DNA of 49,756 nt from assembly GCA_029983505.1 (NCBI GenBank), contig JASBZK010000014.1, positions 1 through 49,756 of the forward strand. The letters are read 5' to 3'. The notes under the pieces were generated by a model, which was not told where the DNA came from, searched no databases, and worked only from the letters and a program-made list of their open reading frames with translations. This DNA is from Porphyromonas sp. (GTDB lineage Bacteria > Bacteroidota > Bacteroidia > Bacteroidales > Porphyromonadaceae). Of this stretch, positions 8,725 through 18,035 are shown piece after piece; positions within the stretch are counted from its first letter, which is position 1; the number at the start of each line of letters is the position of its first letter. Both the position numbers and the translations under genes were made by a program.

Positions 8725-9516
8725 ATGATTGCTTTCCCCTGCGCAAAAATAAACCTCGGCCTCCGCATTGTCCGCAAGAGACCCGATGGCTACCACGACT
8801 TGGAGACCGCGTTTGTGAAGATTCCGCTCAGAGACGCGCTTGAAGTCCTGCCCTCGGATCGTCTGCTTTGGGACGGAGCGGAGGAGTTTCCGGAAGACAA
8901 CCTCGTGGCGAAGGCCTATCGGGCACTCCAAAGGCTGAGACCCAAAGTCCCGCCCGCCCGCTTTATCCTAAGGAAAAAAATACCTTCCGGTGCCGGTCTC
9001 GGCGGCGGGTCAAGCGACGCGAGTGCCGCTCTTCGGCTCTTGGACGGGCTCTTTGACCTCCGGCTCACAGAGGACGAACTGCACCGCGCCGCCCGCTCAC
9101 TCGGCGCAGACTGTCCTTTTTTCCTCAAGGACGAACCGCAGTACGCCGAGGGTATCGGAGACCTCCTTACGCCCATAAGCCTCCCTCTCCGTGGGCTGAA
9201 GCTTACGCTCGTCTTCCCCGAGCTTTTCATCTCGACCAAAGAGGCCTACTCTTCCGTCACGCCCCTGGAGCCGGAGGAGACCCTCATAGAGACCCTCAAA
9301 AGATCCATCGAAGAGTGGACGGGAACCCTGAAAAACGACTTTGAAGCGTCCCTTTTCCCGAAGTATCCCCTCCTCTCCGAGATTAAAGAAACGCTCTACC
9401 GGAGCGGCGCCCTGTACGCTTCTATGAGCGGGTCGGGCTCCACTATGTACGCCCTCAGCCACCGGGAATTAACCCTGCCAAACGATTATAACCATCAAAC
9501 CTTTAGCCTCAAATAA
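8725..9516 (+). CDS. ispE: 4-(cytidine 5'-diphospho)-2-C-methyl-D-erythritol kinase
   Basis: Predicted 263-residue GHMP-family kinase of the MEP isoprenoid pathway, phosphorylating CDP-methylerythritol at the 2-hydroxyl. Seen: CAKINLGLRIVRKRPDGYHDL at the N-terminus (catalytic Lys and substrate-binding His), the glycine-rich ATP loop PSGAGLGGGSSDASAAL near residue 90, LGADCPFF with the catalytic Asp, and the C-terminal MSGSGSTMYAL. The start coincides with the family's usual beginning. Isoprenoid output feeds MenA's substrate and undecaprenyl phosphate. It is followed 11 bp later by the S9 peptidase. Confidence 0.93.
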   Translation: MIAFPCAKINLGLRIVRKRPDGYHDLETAFVKIPLRDALEVLPSDRLLWDGAEEFPEDNLVAKAYRALQRLRPKVPPARFILRKKIPSGAGLGGGSSDASAALRLLDGLFDLRLTEDELHRAARSLGADCPFFLKDEPQYAEGIGDLLTPISLPLRGLKLTLVFPELFISTKEAYSSVTPLEPEETLIETLKRSIEEWTGTLKNDFEASLFPKYPLLSEIKETLYRSGALYASMSGSGSTMYALSHRELTLPNDYNHQTFSLK

Positions 9517-9527
9517 GCAAAACCCCG

Positions 9528-12044
9528 ATGTCAACATTTTCCCCAAAGAGCCTGCTTGTATCCTCTGCTTTAGTCCTCAGCGCGCTCCCTCTCTCAGTGA
9601 GTGCCCAGACGGACACCATCCCCGTGCAGAGGTACAAATCAACCGCGCCGGAGACGTTCGTGAGTCCCGTGATGAGCGACAGCGTGAACCTGTACGGCAA
9701 AAAATTCGACCCCCTTTCGCTCTTGAAAGAGACACCCGTCCTAAGCTTTGCCTCCCCTCGTCTGAGCGACCTCGCGGCGACAGACGGGTGGGTCACTTTC
9801 CGAGAAGACGCCAAAAGCCTCCGCACACTCCAAGTCTCTCTGCTGACCACGAAGTTTGAAGAAGTGACACTCTTAGTCGAGAGCGACGCGCCTTTCCGCA
9901 TCACACTGGACGGCAAAGAGATCGGCGAGAGCAAAGAGGGCACCCAAAGCGGAAACTATACCCTCAAACTCATCCCGTCGGCCAACCGTACGCTCGCCGT
10001 CACCACTCTCACAGAAAAAGGGAACAGGCTCCGTCTGCGCCTCGTCCCGAAGCTCGGGAAAGAAACCACGCTCCAAGTGCGCACGGACGACAAAGAGTAT
10101 ATGAGTCTCGACTTCGACCTCTCGGGCGAAGCACTCTCCGGTGTCCAAGTCTCCCCGTCGGGCAGGTACTTCACCGTCCAGAGCCGGTACATCAAAGACC
10201 TCGAGACCTCTATGACCCGTCTGCTCTACAAAGACGGCAAGAAAGCAGGCACCCTTGCGGGAGACCTCTACGCCGCAGCCTGGATGCCGAAGAGCGATCT
10301 CCTCTACATCACGAAAGAGCTCGCAGGTGGTCGGCGCAGTCTCATCACGATAGATCCCGCCACGATGGAGCGCACCACACTCGTCGAGAGCCTACCTGAG
10401 GGAGACTTCGTTTTCACGACCGACGAGAAGGGTCTCGTCTTCTTCCCTAAGGTCAAAGGTCAGAGCCGCACGGAGTACGTGGAGCGCGTACAGGGACGCT
10501 ACGACCACAGAGACACGAAAGGCAATCGCGATGTCACGCTCCTCTCCCACTACGACATAGCCACGGGGATGCTCCGACCCCTCACTTACGGCTACAAGGG
10601 CACCTACCTTGTCGCGCTATCGCCCGACGGCAAGGAGCTCATCTACTCGGTGCCGAGAGACATAGAGACCTCGCCCTTTGAAGCAAGCGACTACATCGCG
10701 CTCGACCTCCGTACCCTCAAGACGGACACGCTCTTTACCGGCGAGTATAATGTCTCGGGACTGGAGTACACGGCACGTCCGGGGGTACTTCTCGCCACGG
10801 GCAGTCCGGATGCCTTCGGCGGCATCGGTCGGGATCTCCCCGAGGGTGTACCCGCCAATACAAGCGATATGCAGCTCTACCTCTACGACCGCAAAGCAAA
10901 GAAGGCAAAAGCCCTCACCAAAGACTTCGACCCGAGCGTGGGGAGCGTCCTTACGTCCGCCGATACCTTTTCGGCGCTTTTCTCCGCAGAAGACCGCGAC
11001 TACAAGAGTCTCTTCCGCATCGACCTCTCCACGGGGGTCATCACGCCTGTGAAGACATCGGAGGAATATATCTCCTCTTTTGGCGCCTCAAACGACCTTA
11101 GGACGGTGATCTACGAGGGCGAGAGTGCCAATAACTCCGACCGACTCTACGCCATCACGGGGGCAAAGGAGCGCGTCCTCTACGACCTTGCCTCCAAGCG
11201 TCTTTCCGACGTAACCCTCGGGGAGGTCAAAGACTGGACCTTCACGATGCCGAATGGGGACAAGGTGCCGGGGCGCTATTACCTCCCCGCGGACTTCGAT
11301 CCCGCAAAGAAGTACCCGCTCCTCGTGTACTACTACGGCGGCACGTCGCCGTCGGGACGTATGTTTGACTGGTACTACTCCGCGCCGATGTATGCGGGAC
11401 AGGGCTACGTCTTCCTCACGCTGAATCCCTCCGGCACCCCGGGATGGGGTCAAGCCTACTCCGCGCGCCACGTGAATGCGTGGGGTAAAATCACTGCCGA
11501 GGAAATCATTGAGAGCGTCAAGGGCTTTTCCGAAGAAATGCCTTTCGTCGATGCCGACCACATCGGCTGCTTCGGTGCCAGCTACGGCGGCTTTATGACC
11601 CAGTACCTGCTGACCCGGACGGACCTTTTCGCAGCCGCCATCAGTCATGCCGGCATCTCGAATATCGCCTCCTACTGGGGACAGGGTACCTGGGGCATAG
11701 GCTACTCCACGCTTGCCAGCACCGGGTCATACCCTTGGAATAACCCTGCCCTCTACACGGAGCAAAGCCCGATTTTCCACGCGGACAAAATCAACACGCC
11801 CCTTCTCCTCACCCACGGGGACTCCGACACCAACGTACCCTACGGGGAGAGCGTCCAGATGTACAACGCTCTGAAGATTTTGGGCAAAGAAGTGGAACTG
11901 CTCCGCGTCTTCGGTCAGGACCACCACATCCTGGAGCTGCACCGCAGACAGGAATGGATGGAGACGATGATGGCGTGGTTCCAGAAGTACCTCAAGGGCG
12001 ACCCCTCGTGGTGGAACGACCTCTACCCCGAGATCCGGTACTGA
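9528..12044 (+). CDS. Secreted S9-family (prolyl-oligopeptidase/DPP-like) serine peptidase
   Basis: Predicted 838-residue exported peptidase. Seen: a signal peptide (residues about 1-27, ending SVSAQ), a long β-propeller-like N-terminal region with dispersed strands such as VSPSGRYFTVQSRY and LSPDGKELIYS, and a C-terminal α/β-hydrolase domain with GASYGG (nucleophile Ser about 685), GDSDTNVP (Asp about 767) and DHHI (His about 799). Enzymes of this family release di- or tripeptides or open blocked N-termini; exact specificity cannot be read. No T9SS sorting domain is present, so a periplasmic or outer-membrane location is likely. Its TGA stop lies inside a mobile-element end fragment. Confidence 0.9.
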   Translation: MSTFSPKSLLVSSALVLSALPLSVSAQTDTIPVQRYKSTAPETFVSPVMSDSVNLYGKKFDPLSLLKETPVLSFASPRLSDLAATDGWVTFREDAKSLRTLQVSLLTTKFEEVTLLVESDAPFRITLDGKEIGESKEGTQSGNYTLKLIPSANRTLAVTTLTEKGNRLRLRLVPKLGKETTLQVRTDDKEYMSLDFDLSGEALSGVQVSPSGRYFTVQSRYIKDLETSMTRLLYKDGKKAGTLAGDLYAAAWMPKSDLLYITKELAGGRRSLITIDPATMERTTLVESLPEGDFVFTTDEKGLVFFPKVKGQSRTEYVERVQGRYDHRDTKGNRDVTLLSHYDIATGMLRPLTYGYKGTYLVALSPDGKELIYSVPRDIETSPFEASDYIALDLRTLKTDTLFTGEYNVSGLEYTARPGVLLATGSPDAFGGIGRDLPEGVPANTSDMQLYLYDRKAKKAKALTKDFDPSVGSVLTSADTFSALFSAEDRDYKSLFRIDLSTGVITPVKTSEEYISSFGASNDLRTVIYEGESANNSDRLYAITGAKERVLYDLASKRLSDVTLGEVKDWTFTMPNGDKVPGRYYLPADFDPAKKYPLLVYYYGGTSPSGRMFDWYYSAPMYAGQGYVFLTLNPSGTPGWGQAYSARHVNAWGKITAEEIIESVKGFSEEMPFVDADHIGCFGASYGGFMTQYLLTRTDLFAAAISHAGISNIASYWGQGTWGIGYSTLASTGSYPWNNPALYTEQSPIFHADKINTPLLLTHGDSDTNVPYGESVQMYNALKILGKEVELLRVFGQDHHILELHRRQEWMETMMAWFQKYLKGDPSWWNDLYPEIRY

Positions 12045-12080
12045 GACCTCTGCATAGTATACCTCATCTGCAAAGACCTC
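12043..12080. repeat. MITE end fragment overlapping the S9 peptidase stop codon
   Basis: The segment begins GAGACCTCTGCATAGTATAC and resembles the left end of the MITE at 12181. It also has a near-matching inverted end, TGCAAAGACCTC. The peptidase TGA (12042-12044) overlaps its first bases, so the stop may have been supplied or preserved by the insertion. Confidence 0.55.
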
Positions 12081-12091
12081 CACAAAAAAGA

Positions 12092-12171
12092 GATACGGAC
12101 CGAGAAATCTTTCTTGGTCCGTATCTTTTCCTTTCCCGGTACAGGCCGGCGCATCACGCTCGGTCTGTACC
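12092..12171. repeat. 80-bp four-box intergenic repeat, copy D
   Basis: Boxes start at 12092 (GATACGGACC), 12116 (GGTCCGTATC), 12138 (GGTACAGGCC) and 12162 (GGTCTGTACC). Boxes 1 and 2 are perfect reverse complements. It lies between convergent genes and is wedged between a MITE fragment and the complete MITE at 12181; together these fill the 337-bp gap. Confidence 0.87.
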
Positions 12172-12180
12172 CCGTGGAGA

Positions 12181-12356
12181 GAGACCTTTGCATAATGCCT
12201 CATCTGCCGCGTTACTATCGGCATTCGGGCTTGGTCGTGTACGGTAAGTACACTCCCGTCGCCCTCAGCCTCAGTGCCTTGCATCTGAGGCATTCTGCAA
12301 AGTCTCATACGAAAAACTGACGTTTTTCGTATCCCGGGTCCTTTTCCAAAGGTCTC
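12181..12356. mobile_element. MITE-like element, complete copy 1 (176 bp)
   Basis: Non-coding element with terminal inverted repeats GAGACCTTTG (12181-12190) and CAAAGGTCTC (12347-12356). It is flanked by a perfect 5-bp direct repeat, GGAGA at 12176-12180 and 12357-12361, as expected of a target duplication. Inside are a second inverted end near 12287-12306 (GCATTCTGCAAAGTCTC), a core with CCCGTCGCCCTCAGCCTCAG shared with three other copies, and a perfect hairpin ATACGAAAAAC/GTTTTTCGTAT at about 12308-12333. No transposase is encoded, so it would need one in trans. Copy 2 is at 20659-20837. Confidence 0.8.
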
Positions 12357-12381
12357 GGAGAAGGGATCCCCGGCTCAGGGG

Positions 12382-13374
12382 TCAAAACTCGTATGAAGCG
12401 CCCAACGACCAGAGATTTACGCCCGTCAATCGGGATGTCGCGATTCGGTAAGAGAGATCCAAAGACAACCCGCCGAGGACTTTGGCACCGGCTCCGAGGG
12501 TGACGTAAGAGAGGGCTTTCTGACCGAATTGGTACCCGGCTCTGACGAAAAAGGTCTCATCATAGTCGTATTCGGCACCGAGTCCGGCGGTCAGAAGAGC
12601 CGCTTCTCTCGGGAGGAAGAAATACCTGCCCCCAAGAAGGAGGTCCAGATGGTTCTTTCCCGTCAAGGTGAAGCCCATTTCGCCGCCTAATTGGAGAGAA
12701 GCGGGAACCGCATAGCTCATGCCTTCGCCCTTGTACGTAATGGGTCTGCCGAGATCGTTTACTTTGAGCCCTACACTCAGATCGATCGGATCGGCTGCAC
12801 TTGAGCGGTCGATCTCCGTGTGGTAAAACGCGCCCAAGGATCCGCTGACGGTGTAGGCTCCTTTACCGATCCAGGAAGCGATGACATTCCCTGAGGCGCT
12901 CAGCATAAAGCCGCCTCCGAGGTCAAGCCCGTAGCTCAAGTCCAGAGCCCAGTCAAACGGACGAATCGTCACGGGCTCGGCAGAGGAATTTTCCAAGGTA
13001 AAATACGATACCTTTGGGGCGCCCTGTATGCGATAGGACAGGGAGAGGGCATGCCTATCCAAGAATCTGTATCCCGCAACCGCGTTAACCTGATAGGAGC
13101 GACCCTCTATGCCCTCAATTTTCGGGAAAATCTGACCGCTGACTTCCGCGCCAAAAGTACGCTCATCCCCAAAAAGTGCCACAGGACTTACGAAGAGGGA
13201 CATCCGTGAGGGACGTACACCCATCACGTCCGCCAAGGCAGAAGTACGGGCGTCCGGATTCGTCTCGAGGACGCCGAGCGGCCGACTGATTTGAGCCGAG
13301 ACGTCAAGTGGTGCTGCGATGCCAACAAGGGTAAAGGCAAGGGCGCCAAGTATAAAAAGTATTCGTGAGTTCAT
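12382..13374 (-). CDS. PorV/PorQ-family outer-membrane β-barrel protein
   Basis: Predicted 330-residue outer-membrane protein. PorV and PorQ are T9SS barrels: PorV carries cargo from the translocon to the sortase and PorQ anchors PorZ; many paralogues serve particular cargo. Seen: a signal peptide (residues about 1-27, ending DVSAQ), then NPDARTSALADVMGV, the family's conserved N-terminal segment, about a dozen amphipathic strands, and a terminal strand ending GASYEF. Which paralogue it is cannot be told from sequence alone. It is the last gene of a four-gene minus-strand operon, 43 bp after a protease with a T9SS sorting domain, suggesting a dedicated shuttle or partner. Confidence 0.75.
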   Translation of the reverse strand: MNSRILFILGALAFTLVGIAAPLDVSAQISRPLGVLETNPDARTSALADVMGVRPSRMSLFVSPVALFGDERTFGAEVSGQIFPKIEGIEGRSYQVNAVAGYRFLDRHALSLSYRIQGAPKVSYFTLENSSAEPVTIRPFDWALDLSYGLDLGGGFMLSASGNVIASWIGKGAYTVSGSLGAFYHTEIDRSSAADPIDLSVGLKVNDLGRPITYKGEGMSYAVPASLQLGGEMGFTLTGKNHLDLLLGGRYFFLPREAALLTAGLGAEYDYDETFFVRAGYQFGQKALSYVTLGAGAKVLGGLSLDLSYRIATSRLTGVNLWSLGASYEF

Positions 13375-13417
13375 CAGAAAAAATATCTGTTCTAATCTTT
13401 AATGCCGTGAGGAATGC

Positions 13418-16177
13418 TTAATGTTTGAGGAAAGTCGTCTTGAACACCGGTCTCTCGGGAGTCTCTACGGTGAGTATGTAGGATCCGGAGGCAAGGTCAT
13501 GAATATCAAGAGAGACCTTGTGGTCGCTTTTTACGTCTGTCGAGAGGTGCTTCAGCCGCTCGCCACGGATGCTCGTAACCGTCACGGTCGCCGTTTTCAC
13601 GGAGGGGTGCAGGAGCAGATTAAGCGTACTTTTGGCAGGGATCGGATACAGGAGACTCACGGTGGCTTCTGCATCCGGCACTACTTGCACCTTGAACGAA
13701 GTGCCGGTTTGTCCGATCTTGTCTTTCGCCACTATAGTAATGGTCGCATTGCCTATCTGCTTGGGGGTAAGGACAAGGTTCTGACCGTCGATGCCGACAG
13801 ATACCGCCCCGGGGGCAGAGGATTGTGCTTCAAAAGTGACCGGCACGGCTTCGGTATAGGAGATTTTGTCCCCGAGTGGCAGAGTTACGGCACCGCCCCT
13901 AAGACCTATCAACATAGCGGACATCTCGCCTACAAACTCCGGACGCTTGTACTTGACAAATCGGAAGGAGAAAGGATACTCCTGCTTCTTACCAAATTCA
14001 TCGGTAAGCCGGAGCGTAAATGTGTAGGTTCCTTCTTCCTTTTGCACCGGCTGGATGATCACCCGGATATTGTCGTCGTTGCGGAGTGCATCCACACCTT
14101 TCGTATCTCCTGCCAGTTCGTGCTTCCACGTGTGTCCGTCGGCATCTTTGATCGTGAGGACAAACTCGGTCTTTAGGACACTCGGCACGACAAGCTCTCC
14201 GGCGGGCAATCCGGAGACTACCTCGGGGGCGTTATTTTTCGGAGTTTCAAATTGTAAAACGGCAGGGGTGGATGAGTTGCCGAACTCATCTTCCGCCACA
14301 ACGCCGACCACGTACTTCTTGCTGTCTTGGAGATTTCTCAAGTGCAGAGAAAGCGTCTCCCCGATCTGCTTCTCTTCGCCATACACCTTACCTACAGGCT
14401 TACCCTTAACAAGATCCGAAGCGGAGAGCGTGGTGTCGTCGGACAGGTACAGAAGATAATGGGCAGCTGTCGGGGAGGAGAGCAGCGCATCCTCATCGGC
14501 AGAGACCTTCCACGTGACCTCCGCGCCGGTAAAAGACGGTTTTACGGCCAGCCCTTCGACCTTGTGAGGCGCTTTCCCGCCATCCGAGAGGAGGGCGCGT
14601 CCCGCGTCAATGTACCCGGCTCCGAGCCTTCCGACAAAAGAGGGGTTGAGTACATTCACGTCATACGGGCGGATGGCGTGCAACAGCCGCTCTTTCAGCA
14701 TCTCGGGAGTGAAATCTTTGCCCCCAAACTTCGAGAGGATAAGTGCGGCGACACCCGACACCTGCGGGCAGGCCATAGAGGTACCGTCCATATACGTGTA
14801 TCCGGACGGATATTGGTTCGTGGGAGCCGTGCTGAGGATAGAAGCTTTGGGCCCAAAGTGCTTCATATCTCCCCCGGGAGCAAGGATGTCGACCCAGTCT
14901 CCCCTATTGCTGAAGAAAGAGACACGGAAGTCCCATGCAAAAGCACCTACGGCGATGGCACCGTCATACGCACCGGGGAAGTTCCTGTAGTCCATACCGT
15001 CGTTTCCCGCGGCAAAGATCACCACGCCGCCTTTCATCGGAGCATCGGGAAGTTGGTTGCCTTTGTCGTCTTTTCCCGCGTTATTGATGAAGTAGTCGAT
15101 GGCCTCTTTGTCATAACGGGGGATGCTTCCGGGTCCGGGATAGGTATACCCCCACGAATTCTGACTGATGACAGCACCATGGTCGGCACCCCAGACAATA
15201 CCCGCTGCTCCGCCTGCACTTCTCTCGGCGCCGACGCCGTAGACCTGCGCGTTGATGAGCGTGATGCCGGAGTCGTCCGTTCCATCACCTCCGGCTATCC
15301 CGCAGACCCCTACTCCGTTATTATTGACTGCGGCCACAAGCCCGGCGACATGCGTACCGTGACCGCCTTCATCAGGGTAGATCTCGACGCCCATATCGCC
15401 TTTGACGTTGCCATCCTCATCGTACATAAAGTTATAGCTCCGTGAGAGGTCGAAGTTGGCAGCTATGTCTTCGTGGCGGAAGTCTACCCCGCCGTCGACA
15501 ATGCAAACCACGACTTTCGGATCACCGGTATTCACCGCCCAAGCATCGAATGCGTTGATGTCCGCTTTGGCCGTGGCAGAAGCCCCAAGAGAAGCGTCGT
15601 TGTGGAGGTGCCACTGGTCTCTGAGCAAGGGGTCGTTAAAGGTCGCCCCGGTACTCTTTTTTTGCGCGGACAAGTCTTGCTCGTCAAGCGTCATCGGGTA
15701 AGTCTCGCAGCTCGGTTTCTCGAGATAATACTGCAGCTCCACACTCTCGAAGGCATCCTCCTCTTCAGCCATCATCAGGCGGGCTTCCGTAGGCGCAATG
15801 TCCGTATCATAAGTGAGGACCATCCAGCGGTCCAGACCGGCTTTATGGCGCCGTTCCCTGAACTCGGGATAATCCGGAAAGAGCGGTCTGATGCTCTTAA
15901 CGCCTACGCGGTTGAAAGTCGACTGCAACGAAGACGGGACGCTTCTCAATTCGAGGGTTCCCTTTTTCCCCGTGACAATTCCGTCAAGGGCTGAAGGCTT
16001 TATCTTAACCACAAGTCGGCCGGGAATAATGCTGCGATTAACGCCGGTCGTCGACGTGGCTACGGATCGGGGCGATGTCCCCTCCGGAGCTGTGTCCCCG
16101 GGTACGTCCATCTTGGAGCAGCCCGTTGCTGCGGCAAGGAGGCTCAAAAGAGCCAATGGGATTAACTTTTGTGACAT
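13418..16177 (-). CDS. S8 subtilisin-like protease with lipobox and T9SS C-terminal domain
   Basis: Predicted 919-residue surface protease. Seen in order: a lipoprotein-type signal (LLAAATGC, Cys20), an N-terminal region resembling a propeptide (residues about 50-155), a peptidase S8 domain with Asp228 (CIVDGGVD), His273 (GGHGTHVAG), oxyanion Asn392 (AAGND) and Ser467 (DGTSMACPQ), then one or two fibronectin/Ig-like regions (about 535-830), and a final domain of about 80 residues beginning LLYPIPAKSTLNL and ending KTTFLKH, which fits the T9SS type-A sorting signal. The catalytic set is complete. Having both a lipobox and a T9SS tail is unusual. It is the third gene of the operon, 22 bp after a BACON lipoprotein. 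Confidence 0.88.
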   Translation of the reverse strand: MSQKLIPLALLSLLAAATGCSKMDVPGDTAPEGTSPRSVATSTTGVNRSIIPGRLVVKIKPSALDGIVTGKKGTLELRSVPSSLQSTFNRVGVKSIRPLFPDYPEFRERRHKAGLDRWMVLTYDTDIAPTEARLMMAEEEDAFESVELQYYLEKPSCETYPMTLDEQDLSAQKKSTGATFNDPLLRDQWHLHNDASLGASATAKADINAFDAWAVNTGDPKVVVCIVDGGVDFRHEDIAANFDLSRSYNFMYDEDGNVKGDMGVEIYPDEGGHGTHVAGLVAAVNNNGVGVCGIAGGDGTDDSGITLINAQVYGVGAERSAGGAAGIVWGADHGAVISQNSWGYTYPGPGSIPRYDKEAIDYFINNAGKDDKGNQLPDAPMKGGVVIFAAGNDGMDYRNFPGAYDGAIAVGAFAWDFRVSFFSNRGDWVDILAPGGDMKHFGPKASILSTAPTNQYPSGYTYMDGTSMACPQVSGVAALILSKFGGKDFTPEMLKERLLHAIRPYDVNVLNPSFVGRLGAGYIDAGRALLSDGGKAPHKVEGLAVKPSFTGAEVTWKVSADEDALLSSPTAAHYLLYLSDDTTLSASDLVKGKPVGKVYGEEKQIGETLSLHLRNLQDSKKYVVGVVAEDEFGNSSTPAVLQFETPKNNAPEVVSGLPAGELVVPSVLKTEFVLTIKDADGHTWKHELAGDTKGVDALRNDDNIRVIIQPVQKEEGTYTFTLRLTDEFGKKQEYPFSFRFVKYKRPEFVGEMSAMLIGLRGGAVTLPLGDKISYTEAVPVTFEAQSSAPGAVSVGIDGQNLVLTPKQIGNATITIVAKDKIGQTGTSFKVQVVPDAEATVSLLYPIPAKSTLNLLLHPSVKTATVTVTSIRGERLKHLSTDVKSDHKVSLDIHDLASGSYILTVETPERPVFKTTFLKH

Positions 16178-16199
16178 AATCTATTTAGGCTAAATGGGC

Positions 16200-17957
16200 T
16201 TATCTATTTCGTTGTGTGGCTACGGTGACAGCAGTTGCCGCGGCAGGAGCCGAAGTCTCGGATGCGGTTCGTGCGGCACCGACTTGCGTGGTAGTCTGGG
16301 GGATCTTATTGTGTTCGAAGGAGAGAATCGCCACCACCGGAGCGCCAAACAGAGCTTCGTCCTGATTATCCATCTGGACAAAGAGCCGAATCTCGTCTTT
16401 AGGCTTGTCAAAGACAATAGCTTCTTGGTAGATTCCTTTGTAAATAAACCCGTCTGCTTCCGCTAATTTCTTAAACTCCCGAGTCACTTTAAATTGATTG
16501 TCGCCGATAAGGAATATCACCTTTTCATAGTCTTTAAAGACGAGCTTGGAATAATGCACGGCCTGTACATATTCGGGAGAAGGTGCGTCCGTCTTATCGG
16601 CGGCCTGCGTAAAGTAGAACTGGTACCAATGGAAGTCTTCGTCCTCGGGGTTCGATTTCTCGGCCGGCAACTTGTATACTTTCAGCAGCATCTCACTTGA
16701 TGCCGGAGCATACTGCGAGTTCGTCATCGAGAAGACGGAGGTACTCTTGAGGGTATTGAGCTCCCAAGCGTCGATCTGCGGATATTTCCACGAAGCGTTG
16801 TGGACGTGGTTATAGGTCTCCGAGACCCCGTATGGGAACTTCTTGAACGTAGGCATATCTTTGCTTTGCAGGATCTGGGGCGTAAACCGCACTTTCACTT
16901 CGCCTTTCGAGTCTTCGCTCTCCTTAATGTCGACGAAAAGGAAGCCGTCCGGGCTCTCGAATTGGGGCGAAGCCGGTGTCGACCCGGAGCGTTGGACGTA
17001 GCCTTGAGACTCAAGGAACGCCCGGAATCCCCCACCCTCTTGGATTTCGGACTTATCCGCAATCGGGAACTCGGCATAGTTGTACACCAGAGAGAAATCG
17101 AGGTCGCGCGAATAGGTTACTCTCGGCAGCACATCGCTGGAAGTGGCAAAGGTAAGCATATCGGGAGTGGCCCACCATCCGCTATTGTCGCCCATCTGGA
17201 AAAAAGTCAGGGCATTGCCACGCTCTTTCTCAAATAGGATCAGGTCTTTGTAGTTAAGCACATAGTGATCCTCCTGATAAGGCAGGAAGTATCTCATCTG
17301 TCCCGCCTGGGTCACCGTCAACTGCTGCGAAGTCCCATTGGAGAGGGAGATTGATAGTGTCGCCACCCGGGCTTCGACTTCGGGGTTACGCTCGGCGTCC
17401 AAGAGGACAATTCCGGCTTCGGTATCGGCGTGAACCGTGAGCCAGGAAGCGCCTGTGTCTGCCGGTTGGATGCGCCATCCTTTGTCATTGGTTCGGATGG
17501 AGAGCAGTTTTTCGCCACCGTGGGCAGAGAGGACGAGTTTGTCCTCGGGGATATCCGTCTGCCCGTCATAGAAGAAAACGAGGTCGGACGCACTCTGCTC
17601 GAGGGTTACTTTCTTGACCAGTCCGCCAGCAATCACGGAAATGACGGCATGCCGTGACGCAGCGCTCTCATTGGCTTTGACGCCGACTTCGAGGGTCTGC
17701 TTCGTTTGCCTCACTTCGATCCAATCGGCACCACCGGGCGTGACGAGGAAAGTCCACGCATCGGCATCCGTAGTGACGTTCACGGTCTCGAGAGCCGCTT
17801 CTTTTCCGATCACAAGCTCCGTCTTGGAGAGTTCCAAAGAGGAGGGTTCGGAAGGTCTTTTATCTCCCGTCCCATCGGGGGTACAGCCTCCGCTCACCGC
17901 AAGCCAGACAGTGGCGGACAAGCCCCATAGGAGGAGGGTAAATGTGTTCTTATTCAT
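16200..17957 (-). CDS. BACON-domain lipoprotein (paralogue 2)
   Basis: Predicted 585-residue lipoprotein. Seen: lipobox VSGGC (Cys25); two BACON-like Ig-fold domains (about residues 40-125 and 130-225), each ending in a VT-Q-like strand (KKVTLEQSAS and LTVTQAGQ); then a unique region of about 360 residues starting RYFLPYQEDHYVLNYKDL and containing WKYPQIDAWEL. BACON domains are common in Bacteroidota surface lipoproteins and are thought to bind carbohydrate or mucin or act as spacers. The C-terminal part is not recognised. It is equal in length to its upstream paralogue and shares the same architecture, so a duplication is likely. Confidence 0.82.
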   Translation of the reverse strand: MNKNTFTLLLWGLSATVWLAVSGGCTPDGTGDKRPSEPSSLELSKTELVIGKEAALETVNVTTDADAWTFLVTPGGADWIEVRQTKQTLEVGVKANESAASRHAVISVIAGGLVKKVTLEQSASDLVFFYDGQTDIPEDKLVLSAHGGEKLLSIRTNDKGWRIQPADTGASWLTVHADTEAGIVLLDAERNPEVEARVATLSISLSNGTSQQLTVTQAGQMRYFLPYQEDHYVLNYKDLILFEKERGNALTFFQMGDNSGWWATPDMLTFATSSDVLPRVTYSRDLDFSLVYNYAEFPIADKSEIQEGGGFRAFLESQGYVQRSGSTPASPQFESPDGFLFVDIKESEDSKGEVKVRFTPQILQSKDMPTFKKFPYGVSETYNHVHNASWKYPQIDAWELNTLKSTSVFSMTNSQYAPASSEMLLKVYKLPAEKSNPEDEDFHWYQFYFTQAADKTDAPSPEYVQAVHYSKLVFKDYEKVIFLIGDNQFKVTREFKKLAEADGFIYKGIYQEAIVFDKPKDEIRLFVQMDNQDEALFGAPVVAILSFEHNKIPQTTTQVGAARTASETSAPAAATAVTVATQRNR

Positions 17958-18035
17958 GGGTCATTCTATATGTTCTCCGCATCTGCGCCTTTTTAGAGGA
18001 TAGATGCACAGAGGAAGGTGAAAGGGTCCGGAAGT

